Positions 25,768 through 34,850 of a DNA stretch of 47,963 nucleotides are shown one piece after another. The notes under the pieces are model-generated. The model worked only from the letters and a program-made list of their open reading frames with translations. It was not told the DNA's origin and did not search any database. Location: NCBI GenBank assembly GCA_050299555.1, contig JBNKWA010000006.1:1-47963 (forward strand), written 5' to 3'. Source of the DNA: JBNKWA01 sp050299555. GTDB lineage: Bacteria; Pseudomonadota; Alphaproteobacteria; Rhodobacterales; Rhodobacteraceae. Both the position numbers and the translations under genes were made by a program. The stretch's first letter is position 1, and every line of letters starts with the position of its first letter.

Positions 25768-26452
25768 CGAAAGGATGCCTGGCGGCGAGCGCCTCGATGG
25801 TGGCAACGTCCGCGCTTTCCAGGGGGCCCTTCGCCCACGGCCGGAAGCGAAGCCGGAACGCCTCGAGCACCGCGGGCCAGAGGGCCTCGTCGCAAGGGGC
25901 GTAGCCAAAGGTACCGGCCGCAGCGCGGAACCGGGCCTCGTCGGCGGATGCGCCAACCGTGGCGTCGGGCCAGACTGATAGCCCGGCGCCGGCCAGCCGG
26001 CGCCAGTCGAACTTCGGGCCAGGGTCGGCCTTTCGTCCCGGCGCCATGTCGGAATGGGCAATCACCCCCGCAGGGGCGATGCTCCAGCGCGCCATGACCG
26101 CGGCGAGCAGGTTCTCGAGCGCCTTCATCTGTTCCGCAGCGAACGGCGGGAAGGCTGACAGCGGCCCGGCATTGGCCAGCTCGATCCCGATCGACGCGGA
26201 ATTCACGTCACCGATAGTGCCCCAGGCGCCGGCGCCGGCATGCCAGGCACGCATCCTTTCGGGCACCAGCGCGGTGACCTGGCCGTCCTCGCCAATCAGA
26301 TAGTGCGCGGAGACCTCGGCGTCCGGGTCGCACAGCCTGTCCGCCGCCGCTTCGGCGGTCAGCATTGCCGTGTGGTGAAGGACGATCAGGCGCGGAACCG
26401 CTCCGTATCGGCGGGCATTGAAATTGGGCGAGGCGCGCTCGATGATGTGCAT
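25742..26452 (-). CDS. N-acetylmuramoyl-L-alanine amidase, AmpD/amidase_2 type
   Basis: 236 residues. The zinc site typical of the family is visible: LIVLHHTAM (His26/27), and GVIAHSDMAPGRKADPGPKF with His133, Lys141 and Asp143. There is no signal peptide, so it is likely cytosolic, cutting anhydro-muropeptides during peptidoglycan recycling. The start at 26452 (MHIIERASPNFNARR) gives the standard N-terminus. It is divergent from the unknown gene at 26481 with only 28 bp between. Its last codons carry the rnpB promoter. Confidence 0.9.
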   Translation of the reverse strand: MHIIERASPNFNARRYGAVPRLIVLHHTAMLTAEAAADRLCDPDAEVSAHYLIGEDGQVTALVPERMRAWHAGAGAWGTIGDVNSASIGIELANAGPLSAFPPFAAEQMKALENLLAAVMARWSIAPAGVIAHSDMAPGRKADPGPKFDWRRLAGAGLSVWPDATVGASADEARFRAAAGTFGYAPCDEALWPAVLEAFRLRFRPWAKGPLESADVATIEALAARHPFVDHGNAIA

Positions 26453-26480
26453 GTCCCGATCTGGGGCAGTGGAGCGGCCC

Positions 26481-27095
26481 ATGTCCAGACCGGCGTGCAG
26501 ACCCTCGCCGCTGCCGAACCGGGTGCTGCCGGACGGCCGCATCGTCGCCATGGCGGCGCGGGGGCTGGTGATGGGCAACCGGGGCGGCCGCATCCATGAT
26601 GACACCTGCCGGATCGTGCGGCGCCAGGCCAGCCGGCGCTGGATCATCTGCCTGACTGTGTTCAAGGGGCGCCGCCGGGCGGTGATGGGGCAAGGCTATA
26701 CGGAGCTCTTCTTCCTCGATGAGGCCACCGCCCTTGCGGCCGGGCACCGCCCCTGCTTCGAATGCCGCCGCAGTGCGGCACTGGCCTATGCGGCGGCCAT
26801 CGGCACCGCGCGCGCGGATGACATCGACCGGCTTCTGGCGGCGGAGCGATCGGCAGCGCCGGTGACCTGCGACCCGGGTTCGCTGCCGCGCGGTGCCATG
26901 GCCTCGACCGGCAGCGACTTCTGGCTGGCCCTGGGGCTGGGTCGCTTTGCGCTCTGGACGCCGCAAGGATATGTGGCGGCGCCGATGCCGGCCGCGCCTG
27001 CGGTGCTGCGAACCCCACCCGGAACGTGTCGGGCGCTCGCCACCGGCTATCGGCCAATCCTGCACCCGAGCGCGTTGGCGTTAGAAGCCCGTTAA
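26481..27095 (+). CDS. Conserved-looking protein of unknown function with a CxxC motif
   Basis: 204 residues. It begins MSRPACRPSPLPNRVLPDGR and has ARGLVMGNRGGRIHDD, RRWIICLTVFKGRRR, YTELFFLDEATALAAGHRPC and a PCFEC cysteine pair near residue 95. The pattern reads like a family I have seen in alphaproteobacteria annotated only as hypothetical. There is no membrane span. The cysteine pair and basic patch could fit metal or nucleic-acid binding, but that is guesswork. The start at 26481 has GGAGCGGCCC upstream; the ATG at 26418 would overlap the divergent amidase. Confidence 0.75.
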   Translation: MSRPACRPSPLPNRVLPDGRIVAMAARGLVMGNRGGRIHDDTCRIVRRQASRRWIICLTVFKGRRRAVMGQGYTELFFLDEATALAAGHRPCFECRRSAALAYAAAIGTARADDIDRLLAAERSAAPVTCDPGSLPRGAMASTGSDFWLALGLGRFALWTPQGYVAAPMPAAPAVLRTPPGTCRALATGYRPILHPSALALEAR

Positions 27096-27160
27096 CCTTG
27101 GCAGGCTAGTGATCGGGCTGTGTCACGCCCTGCGCTAGAATGGCGCATCGGGAATTGGAC

Positions 27161-27296
27161 GTCGCAAACGGGGAAATCCCGTATTGGCCCGGGGATACTT
27201 CGGTGATCCGGGGCGTTGCGGCGAAAGGGCGGTCACAATGGGGGTCTCGGGGCGGGAATGCGCCCCGGACCATTGGGTGGTTCCGGCGTCGACCGC
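27161..27296 (+). other. Structured non-coding stretch (candidate RNA element)
   Basis: The 469-bp gap 27096-27564 holds no gene I can support. In it, GTCGCAA (27161) pairs with TTGCGGC (27216-27222) around two adjacent hairpins: ACGGG-GAAAT-CCCGT, and a longer one capped by a TTCG tetraloop (27188-27213). Immediately after, GCGGTC (27229) pairs with GACCGC (27291-27296) around a hairpin with stem GGGGCG/CGCCCC and outer CAAT/ATTG. A TAGAAT -10-like box sits at 27136-27141 without a clear -35. High GC makes chance stems common, so this remains a candidate. Confidence 0.35.
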
Positions 27297-27564
27297 ATGC
27301 GTTGGCGTTCGGCGGCCTTGCCGATCTGCAACGGCACTATCCGGTTTTCCAAGGTATTGGGCTTCGCTGCCCGGCCTGCCGGCGATCACGGGGCCGCAAG
27401 GAGGTCCGTGAACCAGGCTGTCCAGGATCCGAACGTCATTGGCTGGTGGCAGCCCGGTGCCTGCGCAAGCGCACCGAAGCCGCGCCCCTGCGACACGCCA
27501 ATATCTTGTGGTTCCGACCCCAAATACCTAACCTTGAGATACCACACACCGCGAAGCGGGGCTC

Positions 27565-28965
27565 ATGCGCGTCTTCAGGACCCTCTCGGGACGTTTCCTC
27601 GTGCTGACCGTGATCTTCGTGATGATTGCGGAAGTGCTGATCTTTGTCCCCTCGGTGGCCCGGTTCCGGCTCGACTACCTGCAAGAGCGGCTGGAGCTCA
27701 GCCAGATCGCCTCGCTGACGCTGTTGGCCACATCCAACGACATGGTCGATCCCGAGCTCGAGGCGGAGCTTCTGAGCAATGCCGAGGTGCTGAACATCGT
27801 GCTGCGGCGCAACGAGGCGCGCGAGCTGGTGCTGGCAAGCCCGATGCCGGAGCCGGTTGACGAAACCTTCGACATCCGTGCCGAGCCGGTCGTGGCGCTG
27901 ATCTGGGACGCTGTACGCACACTCTTCATCACCCATGACCGGGTCATCCGGGTCATCGGCCTGCCTGTGAAGGGTGGCGGGGTCGAGATCGAGGCGACGT
28001 TGAAGGAAGCGCCGTTGCGCAAGGCGATGCTGGAATACGGCATCAACATCTTCTGGCTGTCGATCGTGATTTCGGTGGTAACCGCGGCACTTTTGTTCTT
28101 TGCCGTGCAGGGGCTGATGGTGAAACCGATCCACCGCGTGATCCAGCAGATGACGCGCTACCGCGACGACCCTGAGGATGCACACCGAATCATCGTGCCG
28201 ACGGCGACCATCCAGGAACTGCGCCAGGCCGAGACCGCGCTGGCCGACCTCGAAACCCAGCTCACCCAGTCGCTGAAGCAGAAGGAGCGGCTGGCGGCGC
28301 TGGGCACGGCAGTTTCGCGGGTCAGCCACGATCTGCGCAACATGCTGACGACGGCACAAATTCTCGCCGACCGTTTCGAAACCTCCAGCGATCCGGCCAT
28401 TGCCCGATCGGGACCGAAACTTGTGGGTTCCATCGACCGCGCGATCAATCTCTGCGAGCGGACGCTGACCTATGGCCGCGCCGACGAGCCGGCTCCGATC
28501 TTCGCGCCGTTCCCGCTTCTTCCGCTGGTCGAGGAAGTCTTCGAGCACGACCGGCTGCAATTCCAGGATGCGGCGCTGGAACTTGTCGCCGAAGTGGCGC
28601 CCGTGCTTGTCATCGACGGTGACCGGGAGCAGTTGTACCGCGTGCTGTCGAACCTGGTGCGCAACGCCCGGCAGGCGATCGAGGCGACCGGTGGGGGCGG
28701 CCGCATCCGCATTGCCGCCGAAACGGTCGAGGACCGGGTGACAGTGGAGGTGGAGGACACCGGTCCGGGCCTGCCGAAAAAGGCGCTGGAGAAGCTGTTC
28801 CGGCCCTTCGAAGGGCGGGCGCGGCACGGCGGTACCGGCCTCGGCCTCGCCATTGCGGCGGAGTTGGTCAAGGGGCACGGCGGCAGGCTGGAACTGGTGA
28901 CCAGCGGCAGTGATGGCACGCATTTTCGCATCACCCTGCCGCAGCGCCGCGAGGAGGCCGCCTGA
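27565..28965 (+). CDS. Membrane sensor histidine kinase
   Basis: 466 residues. Two membrane spans (about 11-29 and 160-183) flank a roughly 130-residue periplasmic domain. A HAMP-like region follows, then the H-box AVSRVSHDLRNMLTTAQI with His255, the N-box LSNLVRNARQAIEA, the G1 box DTGPGLP and G2 box GGTGLGLAIA. The signal is unknown. No response regulator is adjacent, so it is an orphan kinase here. The ATG has only a weak ribosome site (GAAGCGGGG). Confidence 0.93.
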   Translation: MRVFRTLSGRFLVLTVIFVMIAEVLIFVPSVARFRLDYLQERLELSQIASLTLLATSNDMVDPELEAELLSNAEVLNIVLRRNEARELVLASPMPEPVDETFDIRAEPVVALIWDAVRTLFITHDRVIRVIGLPVKGGGVEIEATLKEAPLRKAMLEYGINIFWLSIVISVVTAALLFFAVQGLMVKPIHRVIQQMTRYRDDPEDAHRIIVPTATIQELRQAETALADLETQLTQSLKQKERLAALGTAVSRVSHDLRNMLTTAQILADRFETSSDPAIARSGPKLVGSIDRAINLCERTLTYGRADEPAPIFAPFPLLPLVEEVFEHDRLQFQDAALELVAEVAPVLVIDGDREQLYRVLSNLVRNARQAIEATGGGGRIRIAAETVEDRVTVEVEDTGPGLPKKALEKLFRPFEGRARHGGTGLGLAIAAELVKGHGGRLELVTSGSDGTHFRITLPQRREEAA

Positions 28966-29037
28966 GGCCACGCCCGTGCCAGAGGTCGGCCATGCCTCTT
29001 GCAATCGCCGGCCCGGGAAGCTATCTCGCCACCCCAC

Positions 29038-29114
29038 GGACCGATAGCTCAGTTGGATAGAGTACTTGACTACGAATCAAGGGGTCGGGGGTTCGAATCC
29101 TCCTCGGTCCGCCA
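29038..29114 (+). tRNA. tRNA-Arg (anticodon ACG)
   Basis: 77 nt with encoded CCA. The acceptor stem GGACCGA pairs with TCGGTCC. The anticodon arm is CTTGA-CTACGAA-TCAAG, giving anticodon ACG, and the T-arm has GGTTCGAATCC. A34 is expected to be deaminated to inosine to read CGU/CGC/CGA. It lies 72 bp after the histidine kinase. Confidence 0.97.
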
Positions 29115-29285
29115 CCTTGTTCGAATGGCCCTGAACACTGTGCCGATCGCGGCCATGCCGTGCGGCATTCTGCACGCGCCGCATCGCCGCTTGAACTCGC
29201 GCCGCGCCTAGGCAAAGTACGTCAGCCGAGCGACGATCACGATGATCGCCTTCGGAGTCTGATTGCACCAGCGGGAGGGGAGCCT

Positions 29286-29681
29286 GTGATCAAGGGCAGA
29301 TGTCATTGCGGTGCGGTCGGGTGGGAGTTCGAAGGCGACCCCGGGGCTGCCACTGCCTGCAATTGCACCATCTGCAGACGGTACGGCACGCTGTGGGGCT
29401 ACGACTGGGAAGGTGAGCGGATCCGGGTGCTTGGCAAGACCGTGGCGTACATGCGGGCCAAGCCGTCGATCGAATTTCACTTCTGCCCCGGCTGCGGTGG
29501 CGTTGCGTTCTGGCGCGCCGCCGAGCTTGACCAGGACGGCCGCCGGCGCATTGCCGTGAACCTGCGCCTGGCAGAGGATCCCGGCGAAGTGGCGCATCTG
29601 CCGGTCGAGCATTTTGACGGGCTCGACACGTTCGACGATCTCGGCCAGGACGGCCGGACCGTTGCGCATATGTGGTTCTAG
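29286..29681 (+). CDS. GFA-family (CENP-V/GFA domain) protein
   Basis: 131 residues. Zinc-ligand cysteines follow the GFA pattern: RCHCGAVGW at the start, ACNCTICRRYG, and HFCPGCGGVAFW. The family is named for glutathione-dependent formaldehyde-activating enzyme, but most members have no proven substrate. The GTG start at 29286 is preceded by GGGAGGGG; there is no ATG that fits. A second GFA gene lies at 39951 and is clearly diverged from this one. Confidence 0.88.
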   Translation: MIKGRCHCGAVGWEFEGDPGAATACNCTICRRYGTLWGYDWEGERIRVLGKTVAYMRAKPSIEFHFCPGCGGVAFWRAAELDQDGRRRIAVNLRLAEDPGEVAHLPVEHFDGLDTFDDLGQDGRTVAHMWF

Positions 29682-29726
29682 TCGTCGGCTGCCGATGATC
29701 CTGCCTGTGCATACGCGCCCCGAGCC

Positions 29727-30926
29727 GTGACCGAGTTTCCGGTCCTGCCCAACCCGCTGGCGCGGCGACTGTTTCTGGCTCATCACGGGCTGGTCGAGCC
29801 GCCGACCGGCAACTGCCGCGGCGCCGCGCTTGATGCCTTGATTGCCCGCCTGGGCTTTGTGCAGGTGGACAGCATCAGCACTGTGGCCCGGGCCCATGAC
29901 ATGATCCTCTATTCGCGACGCCGGGCCTACCGGCCGCCGCACCTGGGGCCGCGACTGGAGCGGCAACGGACGCTCTTCGAGCACTGGACCCACGACGCCA
30001 GCATCATCCCCACCGCCTTCTTTCCACACTGGCGGCATCGCTTTGTCCGCGACTCCGAGCGCCTGCGCGAGAAGTTCCGTGAATGGCAGGGGCACGAATT
30101 CGAGCACCGGCTGGACGAGGTTCTGGAGCGGATCGACAGGGACGGGCCGGCCACTGCGGCTGAAGCAGGCGGCGATGAGCCCCGCGGCCCCAAGGCAATG
30201 TGGCAGTGGCACCCGTCAAAGACGGCGCTCGAATACCTGTGGCGCACCGGTGCACTGATGGTCACGCGGCGGGAGGGGTTCCGCAAGGTCTATGACCTGA
30301 CCGAGCGGGTGATCCCGGCCGAAGTGCTGGCGGAGCACCCTGAACCGGCCGATACCATCGACTGGGCCTGCGGAGCGGCGCTCGACCGGCTGGGCTTCGC
30401 CACTTCGGGCGAGCTCGCCGCCTTTTTCGGACTGGTGACACCGGACGAGGCCAAGGCCTGGTGCAACCGGGGTCTTGCGGACGGGCGCCTAGAGCAGGTG
30501 TTGGTTGAGAATGCGGATGGCAGCCGCCGTTTGTCGCTGGCCCGGCCCGGGCGGGTGGCGCAAGCCGCGTCGCTGCCGCCCGCGCCGTCGCGCGTCGGCA
30601 TCCTCAGCCCGTTCGATCCGGCACTGCGCGACCGCAACCGCGCCGAGCGGCTTTTCGGCTTTCACTACCGCATCGAGATCTACGTGCCCGAGGCGAAGCG
30701 GCGCTGGGGCTACTACGTCTTTCCGGTGCTCGAGGGCGAGCAGATGATCGGCCGCATCGACATGAAGCGGGACGATGGCGCGCTGGCGGTGACCGCCTAC
30801 TGGCCGGAAAAGGGTGTGCGCATGGGCAAGGGACGCCTGACCCGGCTTGAGGCCGAACTTGATCGGGTGGCGCGGTTCGCCGGCTGCGACCGGGTGGTCT
30901 TCGGGCCCGGCTGGCTGCGCGACTAG
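29727..30926 (+). CDS. YcaQ/AlkZ-like winged-helix DNA glycosylase family protein
   Basis: 399 residues of the HTH_42 family. It has LGFVQVDSISTVARAHDMIL, where QVD fits the Q-x-D/Q catalytic motif of AlkZ-type glycosylases. Later come HDASIIPTAFFPHWRHR, ILSPFDPALRDRNRAERLFGF and YYVFPVLEGEQMIGRIDMK. Relatives unhook interstrand crosslinks and remove alkylated bases. Starts at GTG 29727. It converges on DUF2277 with a 6-bp gap. Confidence 0.88.
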   Translation: MTEFPVLPNPLARRLFLAHHGLVEPPTGNCRGAALDALIARLGFVQVDSISTVARAHDMILYSRRRAYRPPHLGPRLERQRTLFEHWTHDASIIPTAFFPHWRHRFVRDSERLREKFREWQGHEFEHRLDEVLERIDRDGPATAAEAGGDEPRGPKAMWQWHPSKTALEYLWRTGALMVTRREGFRKVYDLTERVIPAEVLAEHPEPADTIDWACGAALDRLGFATSGELAAFFGLVTPDEAKAWCNRGLADGRLEQVLVENADGSRRLSLARPGRVAQAASLPPAPSRVGILSPFDPALRDRNRAERLFGFHYRIEIYVPEAKRRWGYYVFPVLEGEQMIGRIDMKRDDGALAVTAYWPEKGVRMGKGRLTRLEAELDRVARFAGCDRVVFGPGWLRD

Positions 30927-30932
30927 GGGGCG

Positions 30933-31208
30933 TCAGCCGGTACCGGCAAAGCGCAGGCGCGAGCGTTCGCGCGCCTTGGCCGCCTCGACCTCGCGGTCGC
31001 GTGGCGGCGCATTGGTGACCAGCGAGGCCATCAGCGTGCCGGCGGCGGCGCTGACCTCGTCCACCGCCCGGTCAAAGGCTGCCTGGTTGGCGATCGACGG
31101 CTTGGTGAAGCCGCTGATCTTGCGCACGAACTGGAGTGCGGCGGCGCGGACCTCGTCATCGGTGGCGGGCGGCTCGAAGTTGAACAATGGCCGGATGTTG
31201 CGGCACAT
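30933..31208 (-). CDS. DUF2277 protein
   Basis: 91 residues. It starts MCRNIRPLFNFEPPAT, the near-invariant start of DUF2277, followed by FVRKISGFTKPS and NQAAFDRAVDEV. Function is unknown; the family is small and widespread in bacteria. I chose 31208 over the ATG at 31214 because of the conserved MCRNI start. Confidence 0.9.
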   Translation of the reverse strand: MCRNIRPLFNFEPPATDDEVRAAALQFVRKISGFTKPSIANQAAFDRAVDEVSAAAGTLMASLVTNAPPRDREVEAAKARERSRLRFAGTG

Positions 31209-31307
31209 GGGCAATCTCCGTTGTAGCGGATCGGCCCCGGGAAGACCGGATCCAGTCCGACCGCGGACCCCGCCAGGCCAGGACCACCCTTCGACGAGGC
31301 TGGCCGA

Positions 31308-32852
31308 TCAGTTGGACGCCTCGCCCCCGGCGGCGTCGCCCTGATCCGCTGCTTCGGCGCCCGCATCCACCGCATCGTCCGCGGGTTCCGCTGGCGCGTC
31401 GTCGCCGGTGGCCGGCGCGGTCCCGGCACCCTCTTCCTCGGTCTGGCGGCCATTGGCCCACAGCCCGTCATAGACCTCGCCCGAGGCGTAGATCATCTTG
31501 CCGCGACCCTGGCGCTGGCCCTTGGAGAAGAAGCCCTCGTAGCGGTCGCCATTGGGATAGATCGCCACGCCCTCGCCGTCGATCTCGCCGGCGACCCAGT
31601 TCCCGGTGTACTGGAAGCCGTCCTGGGTCCGGATGGTGCCCTGGCCCTCGCGCTGGCTGTCGACGAATTGGCCCTCGTAGACGGTACCGTCGGCATAGGT
31701 CGCCACGCCCTGACCGTGGCGCAGACCGTCTTTCCATTCCCCGGTATACTTGAACCCGTCGGCATAGGTCATGGTGCCCTGGCCATGATTGCGGGCGTTC
31801 TTGAACTCGCCCTCGTAGACCAGGCCGTTCTCGTAGCGGGCGATGCCCTTGCCCTCGATCACGCCATTGACCCACGCGCCTTCATAGGATGAGCCGTCGG
31901 CATAGGTGATCTTGCCGGAACCGTCCGCGACGCCGTTCTTGAAGGTGCCTTCGTAGACCGAGCCGTCGGGGTAGTTGACCTTGCCGACACCCTCGATGCG
32001 GCCCTCGACCCAATCGCCCTCGTAGCGATAGCCGTCGGCGCCGGTGAAGGTGCCCTTGCCGTGGCGCTGGTCGGCCTCGAACTGGCCGACATAGACGTCA
32101 CCCGAAGCATAGGTGGCCGTGCCTTCGCCCTGGCGCTGGCCGTTGACCAGCGTGCCCTCGTACTTGTCGCCGTTGGCCTGGACCAGCAGCCCGGTGCCGT
32201 TGATCTGGCCGCCCTGCCAGTCGCCGGCATAGGTCAGCCCGTCCGGCATGGTCAGGGTTCCCTTGCCTTCACGGACGCCGTTGTGGATTTCGCCCTCGTA
32301 GACGGCGCCGTCGGGATAGGTGATCTTGCCGCTACCCTCCTTGACGCCGTTCACCCAGGTGCCGGCGTAGACATAGCCGTTGTCCGAGGTCATGGTGCCG
32401 GTGCCATCGTGCACGGCGTTCTTGAAGTCGCCTTCGTAGCGCACCCCGTTGGCATAGACCGCGATGCCCTTGCCCTCGATCTTGCCGTCCTTCCACTCGC
32501 CCTCGTAGGTACCGCCATCGGCAAAGACGATGGAGCCGGTGCCATCCGGTTTGCCGTTGAGGAAACTGCCGGTGTAGACCGACCCGTTGGGGAACTTCGC
32601 AACCCCCTGGCCCTCGATCCGGCCCTCGACCCAGTCACCCTCGTACTCGTAGCCGTTGGGCAGGGTGTACTTGCCCTTGCCGTGCTGCTTGCCGTCCTTG
32701 AATTCACCGGTGTAGATGCCGCCGGTGTCGTACTGCTTGGTCTGGACCCCGGTTTCCTGGGCGCCAACCGGCGTTGCGACAAGCTGCGCGGCCAGGGCCG
32801 CGCCGGCCAGACCGGCGGCCGTGAACAAACCGACGTTACAGGTGCGAGTCAT
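31308..32852 (-). CDS. Exported protein with 18 MORN repeats
   Basis: 514 residues. A signal peptide (about 1-31, ending VGAQ) is followed by 18 complete MORN repeats of exactly 23 residues each (pattern YEGxWxxGxxxGxGxxxxxxG), plus a partial nineteenth. The acidic Ala/Glu/Asp-rich tail starts near residue 470. MORN arrays form extended beta-hairpin solenoids that bind membranes or partner proteins. With a signal peptide it should act in the periplasm or outside. The 69-bp DNA periodicity comes from the protein repeat. It is divergent from nadE with 244 bp between. Confidence 0.93.
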   Translation of the reverse strand: MTRTCNVGLFTAAGLAGAALAAQLVATPVGAQETGVQTKQYDTGGIYTGEFKDGKQHGKGKYTLPNGYEYEGDWVEGRIEGQGVAKFPNGSVYTGSFLNGKPDGTGSIVFADGGTYEGEWKDGKIEGKGIAVYANGVRYEGDFKNAVHDGTGTMTSDNGYVYAGTWVNGVKEGSGKITYPDGAVYEGEIHNGVREGKGTLTMPDGLTYAGDWQGGQINGTGLLVQANGDKYEGTLVNGQRQGEGTATYASGDVYVGQFEADQRHGKGTFTGADGYRYEGDWVEGRIEGVGKVNYPDGSVYEGTFKNGVADGSGKITYADGSSYEGAWVNGVIEGKGIARYENGLVYEGEFKNARNHGQGTMTYADGFKYTGEWKDGLRHGQGVATYADGTVYEGQFVDSQREGQGTIRTQDGFQYTGNWVAGEIDGEGVAIYPNGDRYEGFFSKGQRQGRGKMIYASGEVYDGLWANGRQTEEEGAGTAPATGDDAPAEPADDAVDAGAEAADQGDAAGGEASN

Positions 32853-33096
32853 ACCCGCTCAGCCTCCCTATGTGCCGCGGCACTCCGGTTCTGCACCGGG
32901 CCACCGGCCATGTTCCCACTCGGCGCGGATGTTATGAAGGTCGGCCTAGAGATACAACGCTTTTTGCCCAATGGCATAACTCCTGCTCGTGATGTGACCG
33001 CCGAGCCCGTATCGGCGCTGTCCGGCGCGGCGTTCGGACTAGGAACCCCGCGCGGCCTCGTCTATATGCCGGTCTGATCGCCTCCCTGGAGTGAGT

Positions 33097-34755
33097 ATGG
33101 CCGACCGCTTCCGCCTGACCATAGCGCAAGTGAATCCCACGGTGGGCGCATTTGCGGCCAATGCCGGGCTGGCGCTGGAGGCCTGGCAGGCGGGGCGTGC
33201 TGCCGGCGCCGACCTCGTTGCCTGTCCCGAGATGGTCATCACCGGCTATCAGGCGCAGGACCTGGTCATGCGTCCGGCCTTCACCGAGGCCGCCATGGCC
33301 GAGGTGGCGCGGCTGGCGGAACGTGCGGCCGACGGGCCGGCGCTGGGGGTCGGCGCGCCGCTGGCCGAGGGCGGGCGGCTCTACAACGCCTATCACATCC
33401 TGCAGGGCGGCCGGATTGCGGCGACCTTCCGCAAGCACGAATTGCCGAACTTCAACGTCTTCGACGAGATACGGATCTTCGATTCCGGGCCGATCTCGGG
33501 GCCGGTGAGGATCGGGGCGGCACGGATCGGCGTGCCGATCTGCGAGGATGCCTGGCACGAGGACGTGCCCGAGACCATGGCCGAGACCGGGGCCGAGTTC
33601 CTGGTGGTTCCCAACGGTTCGCCCTATTTCCGCGGCAAGTTCGACATCCGCATGGGCCAGATGGTGGCCCGCACCGTCGAGACCGGGCTGCCGCTGGCCT
33701 ATGTCAACCTGGTGGGCGGGCAGGACGACCAGATGTTCGACGGCGGCTCGTTCGTGCTGAACCCCGGCGGGCGGCTGGCCATGCTGATGCCGGTCTTCGA
33801 GACCGGCATCGCCCATGTTGACTTCGAGCGCGGGGCCGAGGGCTGGCGGGCGGTCGACGGCGACAAGGCCGTCCATCCGGGGACGCTGGAGCAGGACTAC
33901 CGGGTGATGGTGGCGGCACTGGCCGACTATCTGCGCAAGACCGGCTTCACCCGGGTGCTGCTGGGGCTGTCGGGCGGCATCGACAGCGCCCTGGTGGCGA
34001 CCATCGCGGCGGATGCGGTGGGCCCTGCGAACGTTCGCGGCGTGATGCTGCCGTCGGAATATACCAGCCAGGCCTCGCTCGACGATGCGGCGGGCGTCGC
34101 GGAGGCGCTGGGGATCAGGCTTGACACGGTGCCCATCGAAGGCGCCCGCGATGCGGTGGGGGCGGCGCTGGCGCCGCTGTTTGCCGGCACCACGCCCGAC
34201 ATCGCCGAGGAGAACATCCAGTCGCGGCTGCGCGGGCTGATGCTGATGGCGCTGTCCAACAAGTTCGGCGAGATGCTGCTGACCACCGGCAACAAGTCCG
34301 AGGTGGCGGTGGGCTATGCCACGATCTATGGCGACATGGCCGGGGGCTACAACCCGATCAAGGACGTCTACAAGATGCGGGTCTTCGCCGCCGCGGCGTG
34401 GCGGAACCACAACCACCGTGACTGGATGAAGGGCCCGGCGGGGCAGGTGATCCCGGACCGGATCCTGACCAAGCCGCCGACGGCGGAGCTTCGGGCCAAC
34501 CAGCGCGACGATGACAGCCTGCCGCCCTACGAGGAGCTGGACGCGATCCTGGAACTGTTGGTCGACGGCGATGCCAGCGTCGCCGAGATCGTCGCCGAGG
34601 GGTACGACCGCGAGACGGTGAAGAAGGTGGAGCGGCTGGTGTACCTCTCGGAATACAAGCGGTTCCAGTCGGCGCCGGGGCCCCGGATCAGCCGCAAGGC
34701 GTTCTGGCTCGACCGCCGCTATCCCATCGTCAACCGCTGGCGCGACGAGGGCTGA
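33097..34755 (+). CDS. nadE: Glutamine-dependent NAD+ synthetase
   Basis: 552 residues with two domains. The N-terminal nitrilase-fold glutaminase has its triad at Glu45 (CPEMVITG), Lys113 (FRKHELPNF) and Cys149 (GVPICEDAW). The C-terminal synthetase has the ATP loop SGGIDS (292-297). It amidates nicotinic acid adenine dinucleotide to NAD+ using glutamine ammonia. The ATG at 33097 has GGAG six bases upstream. The second repeat cluster begins 19 bp after its stop. Confidence 0.96.
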   Translation: MADRFRLTIAQVNPTVGAFAANAGLALEAWQAGRAAGADLVACPEMVITGYQAQDLVMRPAFTEAAMAEVARLAERAADGPALGVGAPLAEGGRLYNAYHILQGGRIAATFRKHELPNFNVFDEIRIFDSGPISGPVRIGAARIGVPICEDAWHEDVPETMAETGAEFLVVPNGSPYFRGKFDIRMGQMVARTVETGLPLAYVNLVGGQDDQMFDGGSFVLNPGGRLAMLMPVFETGIAHVDFERGAEGWRAVDGDKAVHPGTLEQDYRVMVAALADYLRKTGFTRVLLGLSGGIDSALVATIAADAVGPANVRGVMLPSEYTSQASLDDAAGVAEALGIRLDTVPIEGARDAVGAALAPLFAGTTPDIAEENIQSRLRGLMLMALSNKFGEMLLTTGNKSEVAVGYATIYGDMAGGYNPIKDVYKMRVFAAAAWRNHNHRDWMKGPAGQVIPDRILTKPPTAELRANQRDDDSLPPYEELDAILELLVDGDASVAEIVAEGYDRETVKKVERLVYLSEYKRFQSAPGPRISRKAFWLDRRYPIVNRWRDEG

Positions 34756-34774
34756 ACCGAGCCCCGGGGACGGG

Positions 34775-34844
34775 CGTCCCCATGGGGACGGGGAGTTGGC
34801 GCGCTGAGTTCATGACATTTCCGGTGGGGACGGGTTCGGGGACG
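34775..34844 (+). repeat. Palindromic repeat unit 3
   Basis: Palindrome CGTCCCCATGGGGACG (34775-34790), a 33-bp spacer, then GTGGGGACG and GGGGACG with heptamer starts at 34826 and 34838 (12-nt period). The spacer keeps CTGAGTT and CATTTCC but has lost GTCAAG. It begins 19 bp after the nadE stop. Confidence 0.87.
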
Positions 34845-34850
34845 CGATTT

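Noticed and set aside
27410..27860. GTG-started frame with a perfect AAGGAGGT before it, upstream of the histidine kinase
   Set aside because: The ribosome-site match is striking, but the frame runs 300 bp into the kinase in another frame and its product is low-complexity. At most the first part could be a short leader, which I cannot support.
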